This document shows positions 35,981-45,223 of a DNA stretch of 58,007 nucleotides, in pieces (the first letter of the stretch is position 1; every line of letters begins with the position of its first letter). Both the position numbers and the translations under genes were made by a program. The notes beneath the pieces are model-generated. The model did not search any database, was not told where the DNA came from, and saw nothing but the letters and a program-made list of their open reading frames with translations. This DNA comes from Methylobacterium sp. J-067 (GTDB taxonomy: Bacteria > Pseudomonadota > Alphaproteobacteria > Rhizobiales > Beijerinckiaceae), in the NCBI RefSeq assembly GCF_022829465.1, contig NZ_JAKSXZ010000020.1, forward strand, positions 1-58,007, read 5' to 3'.

Positions 35981-37098
35981 GCCGCCCGCGCCGCGATCAC
36001 CGACGCCTGCACGGCGGCCTTGCCCCGGCCGCGCAGCCCCGTGAGGGCGCGGATCGCCACAAGTCCGATCCTCGCGAGGCGGATCTGCCCCGGCAATTGG
36101 CGGGGGCCGATGGGCCGGTAGGCAAGCCGGGGGCTCGCCTTCTCGGCCTCCCCAATGGCGTGCCCGAGCGGCAGGGCGGCGATGCGGGCGGCCTCCTCCG
36201 GCGCGATCCCGAGCCAGTCCGACCACGCCCTGTCCCGCGCCAAAGCGCCCGTGGCGTGCATCTGCCGGAAGCGCGCCCGCCACAGGTAGCGGCGCACGCA
36301 GCGGGTGAAGGTCTCCATCCGCGCATCGCACAGGGCGTCCGGTTCCTCGCAGCGGGAACGGATCGTGTCCGCCACGCCCCCCGGTGCCCGGCCGGTGAGG
36401 CGGGCCGAGATCGTCACGCAGACATCCGGCGCGTGCCGCACGCGCTTCCCGTGCGCGATCAGCCGCGCGATGAAGGCGCCGTCCTCGCCCAGGGGAATCT
36501 CCGGCATGCCGCCGACCGCGAGGTAGGCGTCATGGGTCACGGCCAGGGTCGCGCCGATGGTGGTGCGGTGGCAGGGCCAGGGATCGTGCGGATCGGGGTC
36601 GATCCGCGCCTCGGCCTCGGTGATGAGCCCGTCGTAGATGTCCTCCAGCCGGCCCCGGGCGTGGAGCATGGCGGGCAGGAGCTTGCCCTCCTCGACATCG
36701 AGCTCGACCCGCCCGGCCACGGCATCCGCGCCGGCCTCGATGGCGGCGAGCGTGCGGGCCACCCAGTTCGGCGGGACGCGGCTGTCGGCGTCGGTGGAGA
36801 GGATCGCCCCGCCGGCCTCGCCGAGCCACGCGGCGGCCTCGTCCATCGCCTTGCGGCGGGCCCAGCCGGCATGGGCGCCGACGAAGTCCTCGTTCAGCAC
36901 CCGCACGGGCACCGCCAGCGACGGCAGCAGGCCGGCGACGATCTCGCTCGTGCCATCCGTGCAATTGTTCAGGAACAGCACCACGCCGATGGCGCCGGGC
37001 GCGAGGCCCACCTGTGCATCGATCGCCCGCAGGCAGGCGACGATGCGCTCGGCTTCGTTGCGCACCGGGACCGCGACGATGGCGGCGGGACTCGTCAT
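35977..37098 (-). CDS. Glycosyltransferase family 2
   Basis: The 373-residue enzyme has a GT-A fold. It begins AIVAVPVRNEAERIVACLRA, with NNCTDGTSE and the metal-binding D-x-D-like ILSTDADSRVPPNW. The acceptor-side GEDGAFIARLIAHG motif (E-D) follows. It lacks transmembrane helices. The acceptor is unknown; roles in polysaccharide or glycolipid synthesis are typical. Confidence 0.85.
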   Translation of the reverse strand: MTSPAAIVAVPVRNEAERIVACLRAIDAQVGLAPGAIGVVLFLNNCTDGTSEIVAGLLPSLAVPVRVLNEDFVGAHAGWARRKAMDEAAAWLGEAGGAILSTDADSRVPPNWVARTLAAIEAGADAVAGRVELDVEEGKLLPAMLHARGRLEDIYDGLITEAEARIDPDPHDPWPCHRTTIGATLAVTHDAYLAVGGMPEIPLGEDGAFIARLIAHGKRVRHAPDVCVTISARLTGRAPGGVADTIRSRCEEPDALCDARMETFTRCVRRYLWRARFRQMHATGALARDRAWSDWLGIAPEEAARIAALPLGHAIGEAEKASPRLAYRPIGPRQLPGQIRLARIGLVAIRALTGLRGRGKAAVQASVIAARAA

Positions 37099-37179
37099 GG
37101 AATCATCTCGTCGGCGCCGGAGACTGGCGCGCGACGGTGTATCGGCCGGGCGACCTGAACGGAAACCGAAGGACGGGTC

Positions 37180-37566
37180 TCAGAGGGTCTTCTCGACCAG
37201 ACCCTCGATCCATTCGGGCTGCGTCTCACCCACCGAGCGTCCCACCTCCGTCTGGCCCTTGTAGGCGATCAGCGTGCTCTGCATCCGCGCGTTGAGTTGC
37301 TTCAGCACATCCTTGCGGCTGTCGAAGTCGACGTCGAAGACCTGGAGGTCCTTGAAGCGCGGATCCTGCGTCAGCTTGGCGATGATCGGCTTCTGCGACT
37401 TGCAGATCGGGCACCAGGGCGCGCTCACCTCGACCAGGATCGGCTTGCCGGCCTTCTGGGCGGCCTCGAACGCGGCCGGATCGTAGGGCACCGGCCCGGC
37501 GGCGAAGGCCGGGCTGGCGACGAGGGCGAGCAACGTGAGGGCGAGGATGTGGCGGCGTGTCGTCAT
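37180..37566 (-). CDS. Exported thioredoxin-like protein
   Basis: The 128-residue protein has a signal peptide (ILALTLLALVASPAFA) and a thioredoxin fold with active site WCPIC in ILVEVSAPWCPICKSQKP. Expected roles are periplasmic disulfide exchange or cytochrome c and enzyme maturation. The Pro normally cis and opposite the active site is not evident in QSTLIAYKGQTEVG, where a Thr-Leu pair occupies that position. That could alter the redox properties. Confidence 0.85.
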   Translation of the reverse strand: MTTRRHILALTLLALVASPAFAAGPVPYDPAAFEAAQKAGKPILVEVSAPWCPICKSQKPIIAKLTQDPRFKDLQVFDVDFDSRKDVLKQLNARMQSTLIAYKGQTEVGRSVGETQPEWIEGLVEKTL

Positions 37567-37641
37567 GGGTTGTTTCCCCGGTCGGACTCTGGCGGTCCTC
37601 CCGGAACCCTACACGCGCCGCGCGGGAGGAGCGCATCGCCA

Positions 37642-37932
37642 TCACGCCGCACCCGTACGCTCCTCCTCCGCGAGGGCGGCAATGTCGGCAGCGTCAACTG
37701 CTTCCATCGCATTGCGGATTCGCAGCGCCCGCGTCGGCTGGCCGGCACGCATCACGAGTACGATAGTCTCCATGTCCGGGCAGCCGGGATCGGCGCAGGC
37801 GATCTCGTTGACGGAGATTGCATCGTCGGGACCGAGGCCGAGGCTCGGGGCGATCTCCCCCTTCAGCCGCGCGGCCAGAGCCGATCGCTCGGCCGAGCGG
37901 GCACGCCACGCCTTGAGGCTCACGAAGGCCAT
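37642..37932 (-). CDS. Small protein with CADPGCPDMET motif, unknown
   Basis: The 96-residue protein has a helical N-terminus and a central NEIACADPGCPDMETIVLVM segment whose two Cys and surrounding Asp/Pro suggest a metal or disulfide site. Related short proteins are seen in other alphaproteobacteria, but I cannot name the function. It is upstream of the thioredoxin gene on the same strand (75 bp), so the two may be cotranscribed. Confidence 0.65.
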   Translation of the reverse strand: MAFVSLKAWRARSAERSALAARLKGEIAPSLGLGPDDAISVNEIACADPGCPDMETIVLVMRAGQPTRALRIRNAMEAVDAADIAALAEEERTGAA

Positions 37933-38163
37933 CGGCGATCCCTCCTGACGGATCCGGACTGTTTGGCGGTGTGAAACAGTGTTGCATCGCCGCCGTCAAC
38001 CGGCGACGCTGGGAGGGCCGCTGCCGGGGAAAGGATGTTGTCCCCCGCTGGTTGTGGCAGTTTGGCAGGTTCTGTTGCAACGAACCCGGCGCTCGCTCGT
38101 AATGCCCTGCGGGCTTGCCGGGCTTTCTGCCTGGAACAAGGATCAAGTGGGAGTATCGGTGTC

Positions 38164-38784
38164 TTGCGACACTGGCGGGAAGGGCCGGGCGACCGGCGCG
38201 GTTATCACCACGGCAACCTGAAGGAGGCTCTGGTCGAGGCCGCGCGGCGATTCATTGCTGAGCGCGGCATCGGGGGCTTCACTCTCGTCGAGGCCGCACG
38301 ACTCGTCGGCGTGACGCCCGCCGCCCTGTACCGCCACTTCCGCGGCCGCGAAGCCCTCCTCGAAGAACTCGCCGGGCGCGGTTTCAACGAGTTGGCGAGC
38401 CGACTCGCGCGGGCCCTGACCTCGCGCGGCACGCCGCTCGAACGCTTCACCCGCATGGGAGAGGTCTACCTCACCTTCGCGGAGGAAGAGCCCGCCTATT
38501 ACGCGGCGATCTTCGAGACGCGGGGCATCCACGCCGCGCCGCAGGCCGAAAGCCGCCCGAGCCCCTTCGACCTTCTGGTCGAGGCGTTGCAGGCGACCTT
38601 CACGGATGGGTTCGGCGGCGTGGCGCCGCGCTTCATCGCCCTCGAAGTCTGGGCGCTGGCCCATGGGCTCGCCACCCTCTCGGCCGCCGGGCAATTGCCC
38701 ACCGGCCCCGGCATCCCCGACAAATACGAACTCCTGCGCGCGGGCGTCCTCGCCCTCGTCCACGGTGCCGCCCGGCGCAATTGA
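38164..38784 (+). CDS. TetR family transcriptional regulator
   Basis: The N-terminal helix-turn-helix is clear: RGYHHGNLKEALVEAARRFI, then GFTLVEAARLVGVTPAALYR followed by HFRGREALLEEL. The C-terminal ligand domain ends in ALEVWALAHGLATL. TTG 38164 with GGGAG about 10 bases upstream is the likely start (about 206 residues). The open frame reaches back to 38035 but that part is not TetR-like. The ligand and targets are unknown. Confidence 0.82.
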   Translation: MRHWREGPGDRRGYHHGNLKEALVEAARRFIAERGIGGFTLVEAARLVGVTPAALYRHFRGREALLEELAGRGFNELASRLARALTSRGTPLERFTRMGEVYLTFAEEEPAYYAAIFETRGIHAAPQAESRPSPFDLLVEALQATFTDGFGGVAPRFIALEVWALAHGLATLSAAGQLPTGPGIPDKYELLRAGVLALVHGAARRN

Positions 38785-38864
38785 GGGGCCGATCCGGCCA
38801 CCCTTGAAACAGGTTCGCACGATCCGCATGTTAACTCCGTTCACATGATATGCGGAGCTTGCCC

Positions 38865-39326
38865 GTGAACACGACCTCGACCCCTCCCTATGCCACCGGG
38901 CGCGCTTGCCGCTCCGGTCCCTTCCCTCGCCGTTCATTGGAGATCGGTGCCATTGTCCTTGGCTTTGTCTATTGGTGGCCGGTGGGCCTCGCGCTGCTCG
39001 CGTGGAAGCTGACGGGCTATCCGGCCGTCAACGAAATGCGGGACGCCGCCCGCCGGAACTTCGGAAGCTGGGACGCGGCCCGCCCCGCCTCACGCTTCGC
39101 CCGCGCTTTCGAGGCCGCCAACCGGGGCACCGGCAACGCGGCGTTCGATGAGTACCGCCGCGCGGAACTCGACCGGCTGGAAGCCCAGCGTCGCGCCCTC
39201 GAGGAAGAGAGCCGCGCCTTCACGAACTTCGTCGAGGAACTGAAGCGCGCCAAGGATCGCGAGCAGTTCGACGCCTTCATGGCCCAGCGCCGTGCCGGCG
39301 GCACCGACGGAACGCGCTCCATCTGA
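38865..39326 (+). CDS. DUF2852 family membrane protein
   Basis: GTG 38865, five bases after GGAG, gives about 153 residues. One hydrophobic segment (IGAIVLGFVYWWPVGLALLAWKL) is followed by a helical, charged C-terminal half with DEYRRAELDRLEAQRRALEE and FTNFVEELKRAKDREQFDAF. The pattern matches the DUF2852 family of alphaproteobacteria; function unknown. Confidence 0.8.
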   Translation: MNTTSTPPYATGRACRSGPFPRRSLEIGAIVLGFVYWWPVGLALLAWKLTGYPAVNEMRDAARRNFGSWDAARPASRFARAFEAANRGTGNAAFDEYRRAELDRLEAQRRALEEESRAFTNFVEELKRAKDREQFDAFMAQRRAGGTDGTRSI

Positions 39327-39458
39327 TCGAGACCCGGCCGCGCCCTGCCCTCCCGGCGGGGCGCGGCGGCTTGGATTTCCCCCCTCGGCGTATGCCCCGG
39401 CCGTTGCGCCCTGCCCGGCCCTCCGGCATGACTCGCCCGTCACGGCACGGGAGGGGCG

Positions 39459-40094
39459 ATGTCGAGCGGGACAGTCACGGTGGTCGATCACCCGCTGGTG
39501 CAGCACAAGCTGACCCTGATGCGGGACAAGGACCGCTCGACGCAGGGCTTCCGCCGCCTGCTCAACGAGATCGGCATGCTGCTCGCCTACGAGGTGACGC
39601 GCGATCTCCCCCTCGAATCCCTTGAGATCGAGACGCCGATCGGCCCGATGTCCGGCCGGCAGATCCAGGGTAAGAAGCTCGTCCTCGCCCCGATCCTGCG
39701 GGCCGGCGTCGGCTTCCTCGACGGGATGCTGTCGCTGCTGCCTTCGGCCCGCGTCGCCCATGTCGGGCTGTACCGCGATCCCGAGACGCTGGAAGCCGTC
39801 GAGTACTACTTCAAGGCCCCGTCCGATCTCGCCGACCGCACCGTGCTGGTGCTCGATCCGATGCTCGCCACGGCGAACTCGGCGGTGGCCGCCCTAGACC
39901 GGCTGAAGGCGCGCGGCGCCGTCGATCTGCGCTTCGTCTGCCTGCTCGCCGCGCCCGAGGGCTTGGCCCGTCTGGCCGCCGCCCATCCCGACGTGCCGGT
40001 CTGGACCGCCTCCATCGACAGCCACCTGAACGAGCACGGCTATATCGTCCCCGGCCTGGGCGATGCCGGCGACCGGATGTACGGCACGCGCTGA
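39459..40094 (+). CDS. upp: Uracil phosphoribosyltransferase
   Basis: Upp makes UMP from uracil and PRPP (pyrimidine salvage). The 211-residue protein has [20 protein letters not shown], then [21 protein letters not shown], the PRPP-binding [19 protein letters not shown], and the uracil-binding C-terminus [19 protein letters not shown] 39459 follows GGGAGGGG. Length and motifs are normal. Confidence 0.95.
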   Translation: MSSGTVTVVDHPLVQHKLTLMRDKDRSTQGFRRLLNEIGMLLAYEVTRDLPLESLEIETPIGPMSGRQIQGKKLVLAPILRAGVGFLDGMLSLLPSARVAHVGLYRDPETLEAVEYYFKAPSDLADRTVLVLDPMLATANSAVAALDRLKARGAVDLRFVCLLAAPEGLARLAAAHPDVPVWTASIDSHLNEHGYIVPGLGDAGDRMYGTR

Positions 40095-40157
40095 TCCGGC
40101 CTTGCCGGACGCCATCCGGCGCGCAGATAACCTCGACCGAGCCAGCGGAGACCGACC

Positions 40158-41168
40158 ATGGGACGCACCCTGCCCGAAACGATGCGCCGAATCCGCTACG
40201 ACGGAACGGGCGGGCCGGAGGTCATCGCCGTCGAGACCGCGCCGGTGCCGACGCCGGGGCCGGGTCAGGTGCTCATCGAGGTCGTCGCGGCCGGGGTGAA
40301 CCGCCCGGACGTCGCCCAGCGCGCCGGCAGCTATCCGCCGCCCCCCGGCGCCACGGAGATTCCCGGCCTCGAGGTGGCGGGCCGCATCGCCGCCCTCGGC
40401 GAGGGCGTGCACGGCCTGTCCGAAGGCGATGAGGTCTGCGCCCTGGTGATCAGTGGCGGCTACGCCGAGTTCGCCGTGGCCGAGGCCGCCCATTGCCTGC
40501 CCCGCCCGGACGCGATCTCGCTGACCGACGCAGGCGGCCTGCCGGAGACGTTCTTCACCGTCTATTCCAACGTGATCCAGCGCGGCCGTCTCACCGAGGG
40601 CGAGACGTTCCTCGTCCATGGCGGATCGAGCGGCATCGGCGCCACCGCGATCCAGTTGGCGAAGCTGTTCGGCGCCAAGGTCTTCGCCACGGCCGGCTCG
40701 GCCGAGAAGTGCCGGTTCTGCGAAGAACTCGGGGCCAGCGCCGCCATTGACTACAAGCAGAGCGACTTCGCGGAGGAGATCCAGCGCCTCACCGACAAGC
40801 GCGGCGTCGACGTGATTCTCGACATGATCGGCGCGAGCTACCTGCAGCGCAACCTCAAGTCATTGGCCCAGGACGGTCGCCTGGTGATGATCGCGCTGAT
40901 GGGCGGCTACAAGGTCGATGGGCTGAACATCACCCCGATCATGCGCAACCGCCTGACCTTCACCGGCTCGACGCTGCGTCCTCGCTCGAAGGAGGACAAG
41001 GCCGCCATCGCCGCCGGGCTGCGCAAGGACGTGTGGCCCCATCTCGGCAGCGGCCGCATCCGCACTGTGACGCATGCCACCTTCCCGCTGGAGCGTGCAG
41101 GGGAGGCGCATGAGCTGATGGAAACGAGCACGCATCTCGGCAAGATCGTGCTCACGACGGGCCGCTGA
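40158..41168 (+). CDS. NAD(P)H quinone oxidoreductase (zinc-free MDR, PIG3 type)
   Basis: The 336-residue medium-chain reductase has the quinone oxidoreductase layout: GVNRPDVAQRAGSYPPPPGA, PGLEVAGRIAALGEGV, the nucleotide fold FLVHGGSSGIGATAIQLAKLF, then GASAAIDY and DVILDMIGASYLQRNL. Zinc ligands are absent, as expected. It should carry out NADPH-dependent reduction of quinones or reactive carbonyls. It stands 63 bp after upp, possibly cotranscribed. Confidence 0.88.
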   Translation: MGRTLPETMRRIRYDGTGGPEVIAVETAPVPTPGPGQVLIEVVAAGVNRPDVAQRAGSYPPPPGATEIPGLEVAGRIAALGEGVHGLSEGDEVCALVISGGYAEFAVAEAAHCLPRPDAISLTDAGGLPETFFTVYSNVIQRGRLTEGETFLVHGGSSGIGATAIQLAKLFGAKVFATAGSAEKCRFCEELGASAAIDYKQSDFAEEIQRLTDKRGVDVILDMIGASYLQRNLKSLAQDGRLVMIALMGGYKVDGLNITPIMRNRLTFTGSTLRPRSKEDKAAIAAGLRKDVWPHLGSGRIRTVTHATFPLERAGEAHELMETSTHLGKIVLTTGR

Positions 41169-41181
41169 GGCGGCCCCGACC

Positions 41182-41206
41182 GGAACCCCTCCTCCGGCCT
41201 CGCGTT
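41182..41206 (+). promoter_or_regulatory. EcfG-type general-stress promoter (GGAAC-N16-CGTT)
   Basis: GGAAC at 41182-41186 and CGTT at 41203-41206 are separated by exactly 16 bases, the consensus of the alphaproteobacterial PhyR/EcfG general-stress regulon. The element lies 71 bp upstream of the small membrane protein at 41278, in the right orientation. I saw no other perfect match in the gene-free stretches of the window. Confidence 0.7.
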
Positions 41207-41277
41207 GGCGACCGATAACACAATCGTGTTGCGGCCGCTTCAACAGCGCGTCGCGTGACTTGAGCGAGGGCTGATCG

Positions 41278-41580
41278 ATGGTCGAGAAACTTACGCCGCA
41301 GGAAGGCCGTCAGGGCGAGCGCGGCAAGTCCGTGCTTTGGGTGCTAATCGGCAGCCTCGTGCTCCTCGCGGTGGCCACCATCGGCCTGCTCACGTGGAAC
41401 GGCGCGAACTCGCCGAAGGATTACGCCTCGCAGAGCCAGGATGCCTCTCGCAAGGAGATCACCGGCTCCGTGAACGGCACGTCCAACACGTCGACCTCGA
41501 ACTCGACGGCGGTGCCCGGCGGTAATCCGTCCTACCCGCAGCCGGCGCAGCAGAACGCCAACGGCGGCACCCCTAAGTAA
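41278..41580 (+). CDS. Small membrane protein, predicted EcfG regulon member
   Basis: The 100-residue protein has a charged N-terminus, one transmembrane helix (VLWVLIGSLVLLAVATIGLL, about 20-40) and a long Ser/Thr/Asn/Gly-rich tail (NGTSNTSTSNSTAVPGGNP), probably disordered and periplasmic. The family is not recognised. The EcfG-type promoter upstream predicts induction by general stress. Confidence 0.75.
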   Translation: MVEKLTPQEGRQGERGKSVLWVLIGSLVLLAVATIGLLTWNGANSPKDYASQSQDASRKEITGSVNGTSNTSTSNSTAVPGGNPSYPQPAQQNANGGTPK

Positions 41581-41587
41581 GCTGCGC

Positions 41588-42469
41588 CTAGCGCGTCGGC
41601 ACGGGGTTCACGCCCCGGTAATCGTAGAAGCCGCGCTTGGTCTTGCGCCCAAGCCAACCGGCTTCGACGTACTTCACCAACAGCGGGCATGGCCGGTACT
41701 TCGAATCGGCCAGCCCCTCGTACAGGACCTGCATCACCGACAGGCAGGTATCGAGGCCGATGAAGTCCGCCAGTTGCAGCGGACCCATCGGATGATTGGC
41801 GCCGAGCTTCATCGCCGTGTCGATCGACTCGACCGAACCCACGCCTTCGTACAGCGTGTAGATCGCCTCGTTGATCATCGGCAGCAGGATGCGGTTGACG
41901 ATGAAGGCCGGGAAATCCTCCGACATCGTCGCCGTCTTGCCGAGCTTCGCGATGAAGCCCTTGGCCGATTCGTAGGTCTGGTCCTCGGTGGCGATGCCCC
42001 GGATCAGCTCCACGAGCTGCATCACCGGCACCGGGTTCATGAAGTGGATGCCGATGAACCGCTCGGGCCGGTCGGTCGAGGCCGCGAGCCGGGTGATCGA
42101 GATGGACGAGGTGTTGGTCGCCACCATCGCCTCGGGGCTCAGCACCGGGCAGAGGCTGGTGAAGATGTCCCGCTTGGTCGCCTCGTTCTCGGTGGCGGCC
42201 TCGATCACCAGATCGCAGGGCGCGAGATCGGCGAAGGTGCCGACCGCCTTGATGCGCTCGCGCGCAGCGTGGCTGTCGCCTTCGTCCAGGGCGCCCTTGG
42301 AGACGAGGCGGGCATAGCCCTTCTCGATCGAGTCGATGCCGTTTGCGAGCCGGGCCGCGTCACGATCGTTGATGTACACGTCGAGACCTGCGGCGGCGCA
42401 GACCTGCGCGATGCCGCTTCCCATCTGGCCCGCGCCGATGATGCCGACCCGCTTGATCTCGATGCCCAT
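41588..42469 (-). CDS. hbd: 3-hydroxybutyryl-CoA dehydrogenase
   Basis: This NAD(P)-dependent enzyme interconverts acetoacetyl-CoA and 3-hydroxybutyryl-CoA. The 293-residue protein has the dinucleotide fold GIIGAGQMGSGIAQVCA, then DLVIEAATENEATK, NTSSISIT, HFMNPVPVMQLVE (catalytic His) and GANHPMGPLQLADFIG. It follows etfA on the same strand with 199 bp between. Together the genes link acyl-CoA oxidation to electron transfer flavoprotein. Confidence 0.93.
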   Translation of the reverse strand: MGIEIKRVGIIGAGQMGSGIAQVCAAAGLDVYINDRDAARLANGIDSIEKGYARLVSKGALDEGDSHAARERIKAVGTFADLAPCDLVIEAATENEATKRDIFTSLCPVLSPEAMVATNTSSISITRLAASTDRPERFIGIHFMNPVPVMQLVELIRGIATEDQTYESAKGFIAKLGKTATMSEDFPAFIVNRILLPMINEAIYTLYEGVGSVESIDTAMKLGANHPMGPLQLADFIGLDTCLSVMQVLYEGLADSKYRPCPLLVKYVEAGWLGRKTKRGFYDYRGVNPVPTR

Positions 42470-42668
42470 CTGAAGACCTTGCCCCCGATCCGTGCCCGCC
42501 CCGCCGCCGGCCTGCGGCTCGGCCGAGACCGCGAGGCGGCACGTGAATTCAAATGCCGTCTCAGCTTTCTAGACCAATCGCAAGGGATGAAGGAACCCAG
42601 GCGGGGCGTGCACTGCAATAATCCGGCCCGCGCGTCGCCCACCGGGCGCGCCCGGATGATGTTCGCCC

Positions 42669-43613
42669 TTATTTGGCCTTGGCGATCTCGGCCTGGAGAT
42701 CCGGCACGACCTGGAACAGGTCGCCCACGAGGCCATAATCCGCCACTTGGAAGATCGGTGCGTCCTCGTCCTTGTTGATCGCGACGATGACCTTCGAATC
42801 CTTCATGCCGGCGAGGTGCTGGATCGCGCCGGAGATGCCCACGGCGACGTAGAGGTCCGGCGCCACGACCTTGCCGGTCTGGCCGACCTGCCAGTCGTTC
42901 GGGGCATAGCCCGCATCGACCGCCGCGCGGGACGCGCCGACGGCCGCGCCAAGGGTGTCGGCCAGCGGCTCGATCAGCTCGTGGAACTTGTCGGCCGAGC
43001 CGAGCGAGCGGCCACCCGACACGATGATCCGCGCCGAGGCCAGCTCCGGACGGTCGGACTTGGCGATCTCCTCACCCTTGAAGGTCGAGCCCGAGGCGCC
43101 CGCCGCAGCTGAGACCGGCTCCACCGCGCCCGCCGAACCGCCCTCGCCCGCCGCCTTGAAGGCCGCCGTGCGCACGGTGATCACCCGCTTCGGGCCGGGG
43201 GCCTGCACGGTCTGGATGGCGTTGCCGGCGTAGATCGGCCGCTCGAACGTGTCGGCAGACACGACCTTGATGATGTCCGAGACCTGCGCCACGTCGAGCT
43301 TGGCGGCGACGCGCGGCATCACGTTCTTGCCGGTGGTGGAGGCCGAGGCGATGATGGTGTCGTAGGGGCCGGCGACGGACTCGATCAGCGCCGAAACCGG
43401 CTCGGCGAGGTCGTGGTCGTAGGCGGCGTCCTCGGCCAGCAGCACCTTCTCGATGCCTTCCAGCTTGGCGGCCGTTTCGGCCACCGCCTGGGTGCCGGCA
43501 CCGGCCACCAGGGCATGCACGGGGGCGCCCATCTGGTTGGCGGCGGAGAGCGCCTTCAGCGTCCCGTCCTTGATCTGCCCGTTGGCGTGCTCGACGAAGA
43601 GGAGCGTGGTCAT
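42669..43613 (-). CDS. etfA: Electron transfer flavoprotein alpha subunit
   Basis: EtfAB carries electrons from acyl-CoA and other dehydrogenases to ETF-quinone oxidoreductase. The 314-residue subunit shows the FAD domain motifs [12 protein letters not shown] and the long [20 protein letters not shown] segment, then [20 protein letters not shown] and [17 protein letters not shown]. It lies 73 bp after etfB in the usual beta-alpha order. Confidence 0.97.
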   Translation of the reverse strand: MTTLLFVEHANGQIKDGTLKALSAANQMGAPVHALVAGAGTQAVAETAAKLEGIEKVLLAEDAAYDHDLAEPVSALIESVAGPYDTIIASASTTGKNVMPRVAAKLDVAQVSDIIKVVSADTFERPIYAGNAIQTVQAPGPKRVITVRTAAFKAAGEGGSAGAVEPVSAAAGASGSTFKGEEIAKSDRPELASARIIVSGGRSLGSADKFHELIEPLADTLGAAVGASRAAVDAGYAPNDWQVGQTGKVVAPDLYVAVGISGAIQHLAGMKDSKVIVAINKDEDAPIFQVADYGLVGDLFQVVPDLQAEIAKAK

Positions 43614-43686
43614 GTGCGATTATCCCGATGGCGTGGGAGCCGCGCTCGACCGACTAGCGGGAGCGCGGCAAGGCAGGGCGGATTCG

Positions 43687-44436
43687 TCAGATGACGCCGG
43701 CTTCGACCTTCAGCTTCTGGACCAGCTCGGCGGGCGAGCCGACCTTCACGCCGGCCGAACGGCCCGGCGGCTCGGCGGTCTTCAGCACGGTCAGCTTCGG
43801 GGTGACGTCGACGCCGAGCGCCTCCGGGCTCGACTCGTCCAGCGGCTTCTTCTTCGCCTTCATGATGTTTGGCAGGGAGGCGTAGCGCGGCTCGTTGAGG
43901 CGCAGGTCCGTCGTCACGATGGCCGGCATCTGGAGGGAGACGGTCTGCAGGCCCCCATCGACCTCGCGGGTCACGTCGATGGCGCCCTCGCCCATCTCCA
44001 CCTTGAAGGCGAAGGTGCCCTGCGGCCAGCCGAGCAGCGCGGCGAGCATCTGGCCGGTCTGGTTCGAGTCGTCGTCGATGGCCTGCTTGCCGAGAATGAC
44101 GAGCTGCGGGCTCTCCTTCTCGACCACGGCCTTCAGGAGCTTGGCGACGGCCAGCGGCTCGCAGTTCACGTCGGTCTTCACGAGGATGGCACGGTCGGCG
44201 CCCATGGCGAGAGCGGTGCGCAGGGTCTCCTGCGCCTGCTGCGGGCCGATCGACACCGCGACGATCTCGGTCGCCTTGCCCTTCTCCTTCAGACGGATCG
44301 CCTCCTCGACGGCGATTTCATCGAAGGGGTTCATCGACATCTTCACGTTGGCGAGCTCGACGCCCGACCCATCCGCCTTCACGCGGATCTTCACGTTGTA
44401 GTCGACCACCCGCTTGACGGGCACCAGAACCTTCAT
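43687..44436 (-). CDS. etfB: Electron transfer flavoprotein beta subunit
   Basis: The 249-residue subunit begins [19 protein letters not shown] and contains the family signature around [47 protein letters not shown] (AMP/FAD binding) and [23 protein letters not shown] 44436 gives the standard length; the longer frame from 44547 is not used. Confidence 0.97.
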   Translation of the reverse strand: MKVLVPVKRVVDYNVKIRVKADGSGVELANVKMSMNPFDEIAVEEAIRLKEKGKATEIVAVSIGPQQAQETLRTALAMGADRAILVKTDVNCEPLAVAKLLKAVVEKESPQLVILGKQAIDDDSNQTGQMLAALLGWPQGTFAFKVEMGEGAIDVTREVDGGLQTVSLQMPAIVTTDLRLNEPRYASLPNIMKAKKKPLDESSPEALGVDVTPKLTVLKTAEPPGRSAGVKVGSPAELVQKLKVEAGVI

Positions 44437-44608
44437 GGCGGACTCGATCCTTCCCGCTGTTATTCTTAGGTCGCGGAGGTGCGGGCCGGCGCGGATCGCG
44501 CGCGCGTGTCGGCCCCCCGCGAATGGCGGCGGGACCGTAGCGGCCACATTTCTGCCTTGTCAACGCAGGGTCGTGACGCCGCCGCCATCGGCCGCAAGCG
44601 GAGCAAAC

Positions 44609-45181
44609 TCAGCGGTTGGCGCCGGGCACCCAGAGCACGTCGTCGGCCCCGTTGTTGTTCGCCGCGCGGCTCGCGACGAACAGGAAGTCCGACAGGCGGT
44701 TGAGGTACTGGATGGCCTCCGGCGAGACGATCTCGCCCTCCACCGCGGCGAGATGCACCGCGAGGCGCTCGGCCCGGCGGCACACGGTGCGGGCGAGGTG
44801 GAGATAGGCCGAGCAGGGCGAGCCACCCGGCAGCACGAAGGACTTGATTGCCGGGATCGTCGCGTTCAGCGCGTCGATGTCGCGCTCCAGCCGCTCGACC
44901 TGCGAGGCGATGATGCGCAGGGGCTCGTAGGGCAGCGGCTCCGGTCCCTCGGGCGTGGCGAGGTCGGCGCCGAGGTCGAACAGGTCGTTCTGGACGGCGC
45001 TGAGCATCCGGTCGAGATGCTCGTCGGCATGCAGGCGGGCGAGGCCGACGCAGGAATTCGTCTCGTCCACGGTGCCGTAGGTCTCGATGCGGAGGTCCGC
45101 CTTCAAGCGCCGCTGGCCATCGGCCAGGGCGGTGGTGCCGTTGTCACCCGTGCGGGTGTAGATCCGATTCAGCTTGACCAA
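44609..45181 (-). CDS. Cob(I)alamin adenosyltransferase, PduO type
   Basis: The enzyme transfers adenosyl from ATP to cob(I)alamin, making coenzyme B12 for enzymes such as methylmalonyl- and ethylmalonyl-CoA mutases. The 190-residue protein has the ATP motif YTRTGDNGTTALADGQRR, then ETYGTVDETNSCVGLAR and the C-terminal LPGGSPCSAYLHLARTVCRR AERLAV-like segment. Its place before etfB is conserved in related bacteria. Confidence 0.93.
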   Translation of the reverse strand: MVKLNRIYTRTGDNGTTALADGQRRLKADLRIETYGTVDETNSCVGLARLHADEHLDRMLSAVQNDLFDLGADLATPEGPEPLPYEPLRIIASQVERLERDIDALNATIPAIKSFVLPGGSPCSAYLHLARTVCRRAERLAVHLAAVEGEIVSPEAIQYLNRLSDFLFVASRAANNNGADDVLWVPGANR

Positions 45182-45223
45182 GGGAAGGCTCCCGCGCGTC
45201 CCCGCCGAACCGGCTCTGGGCGC

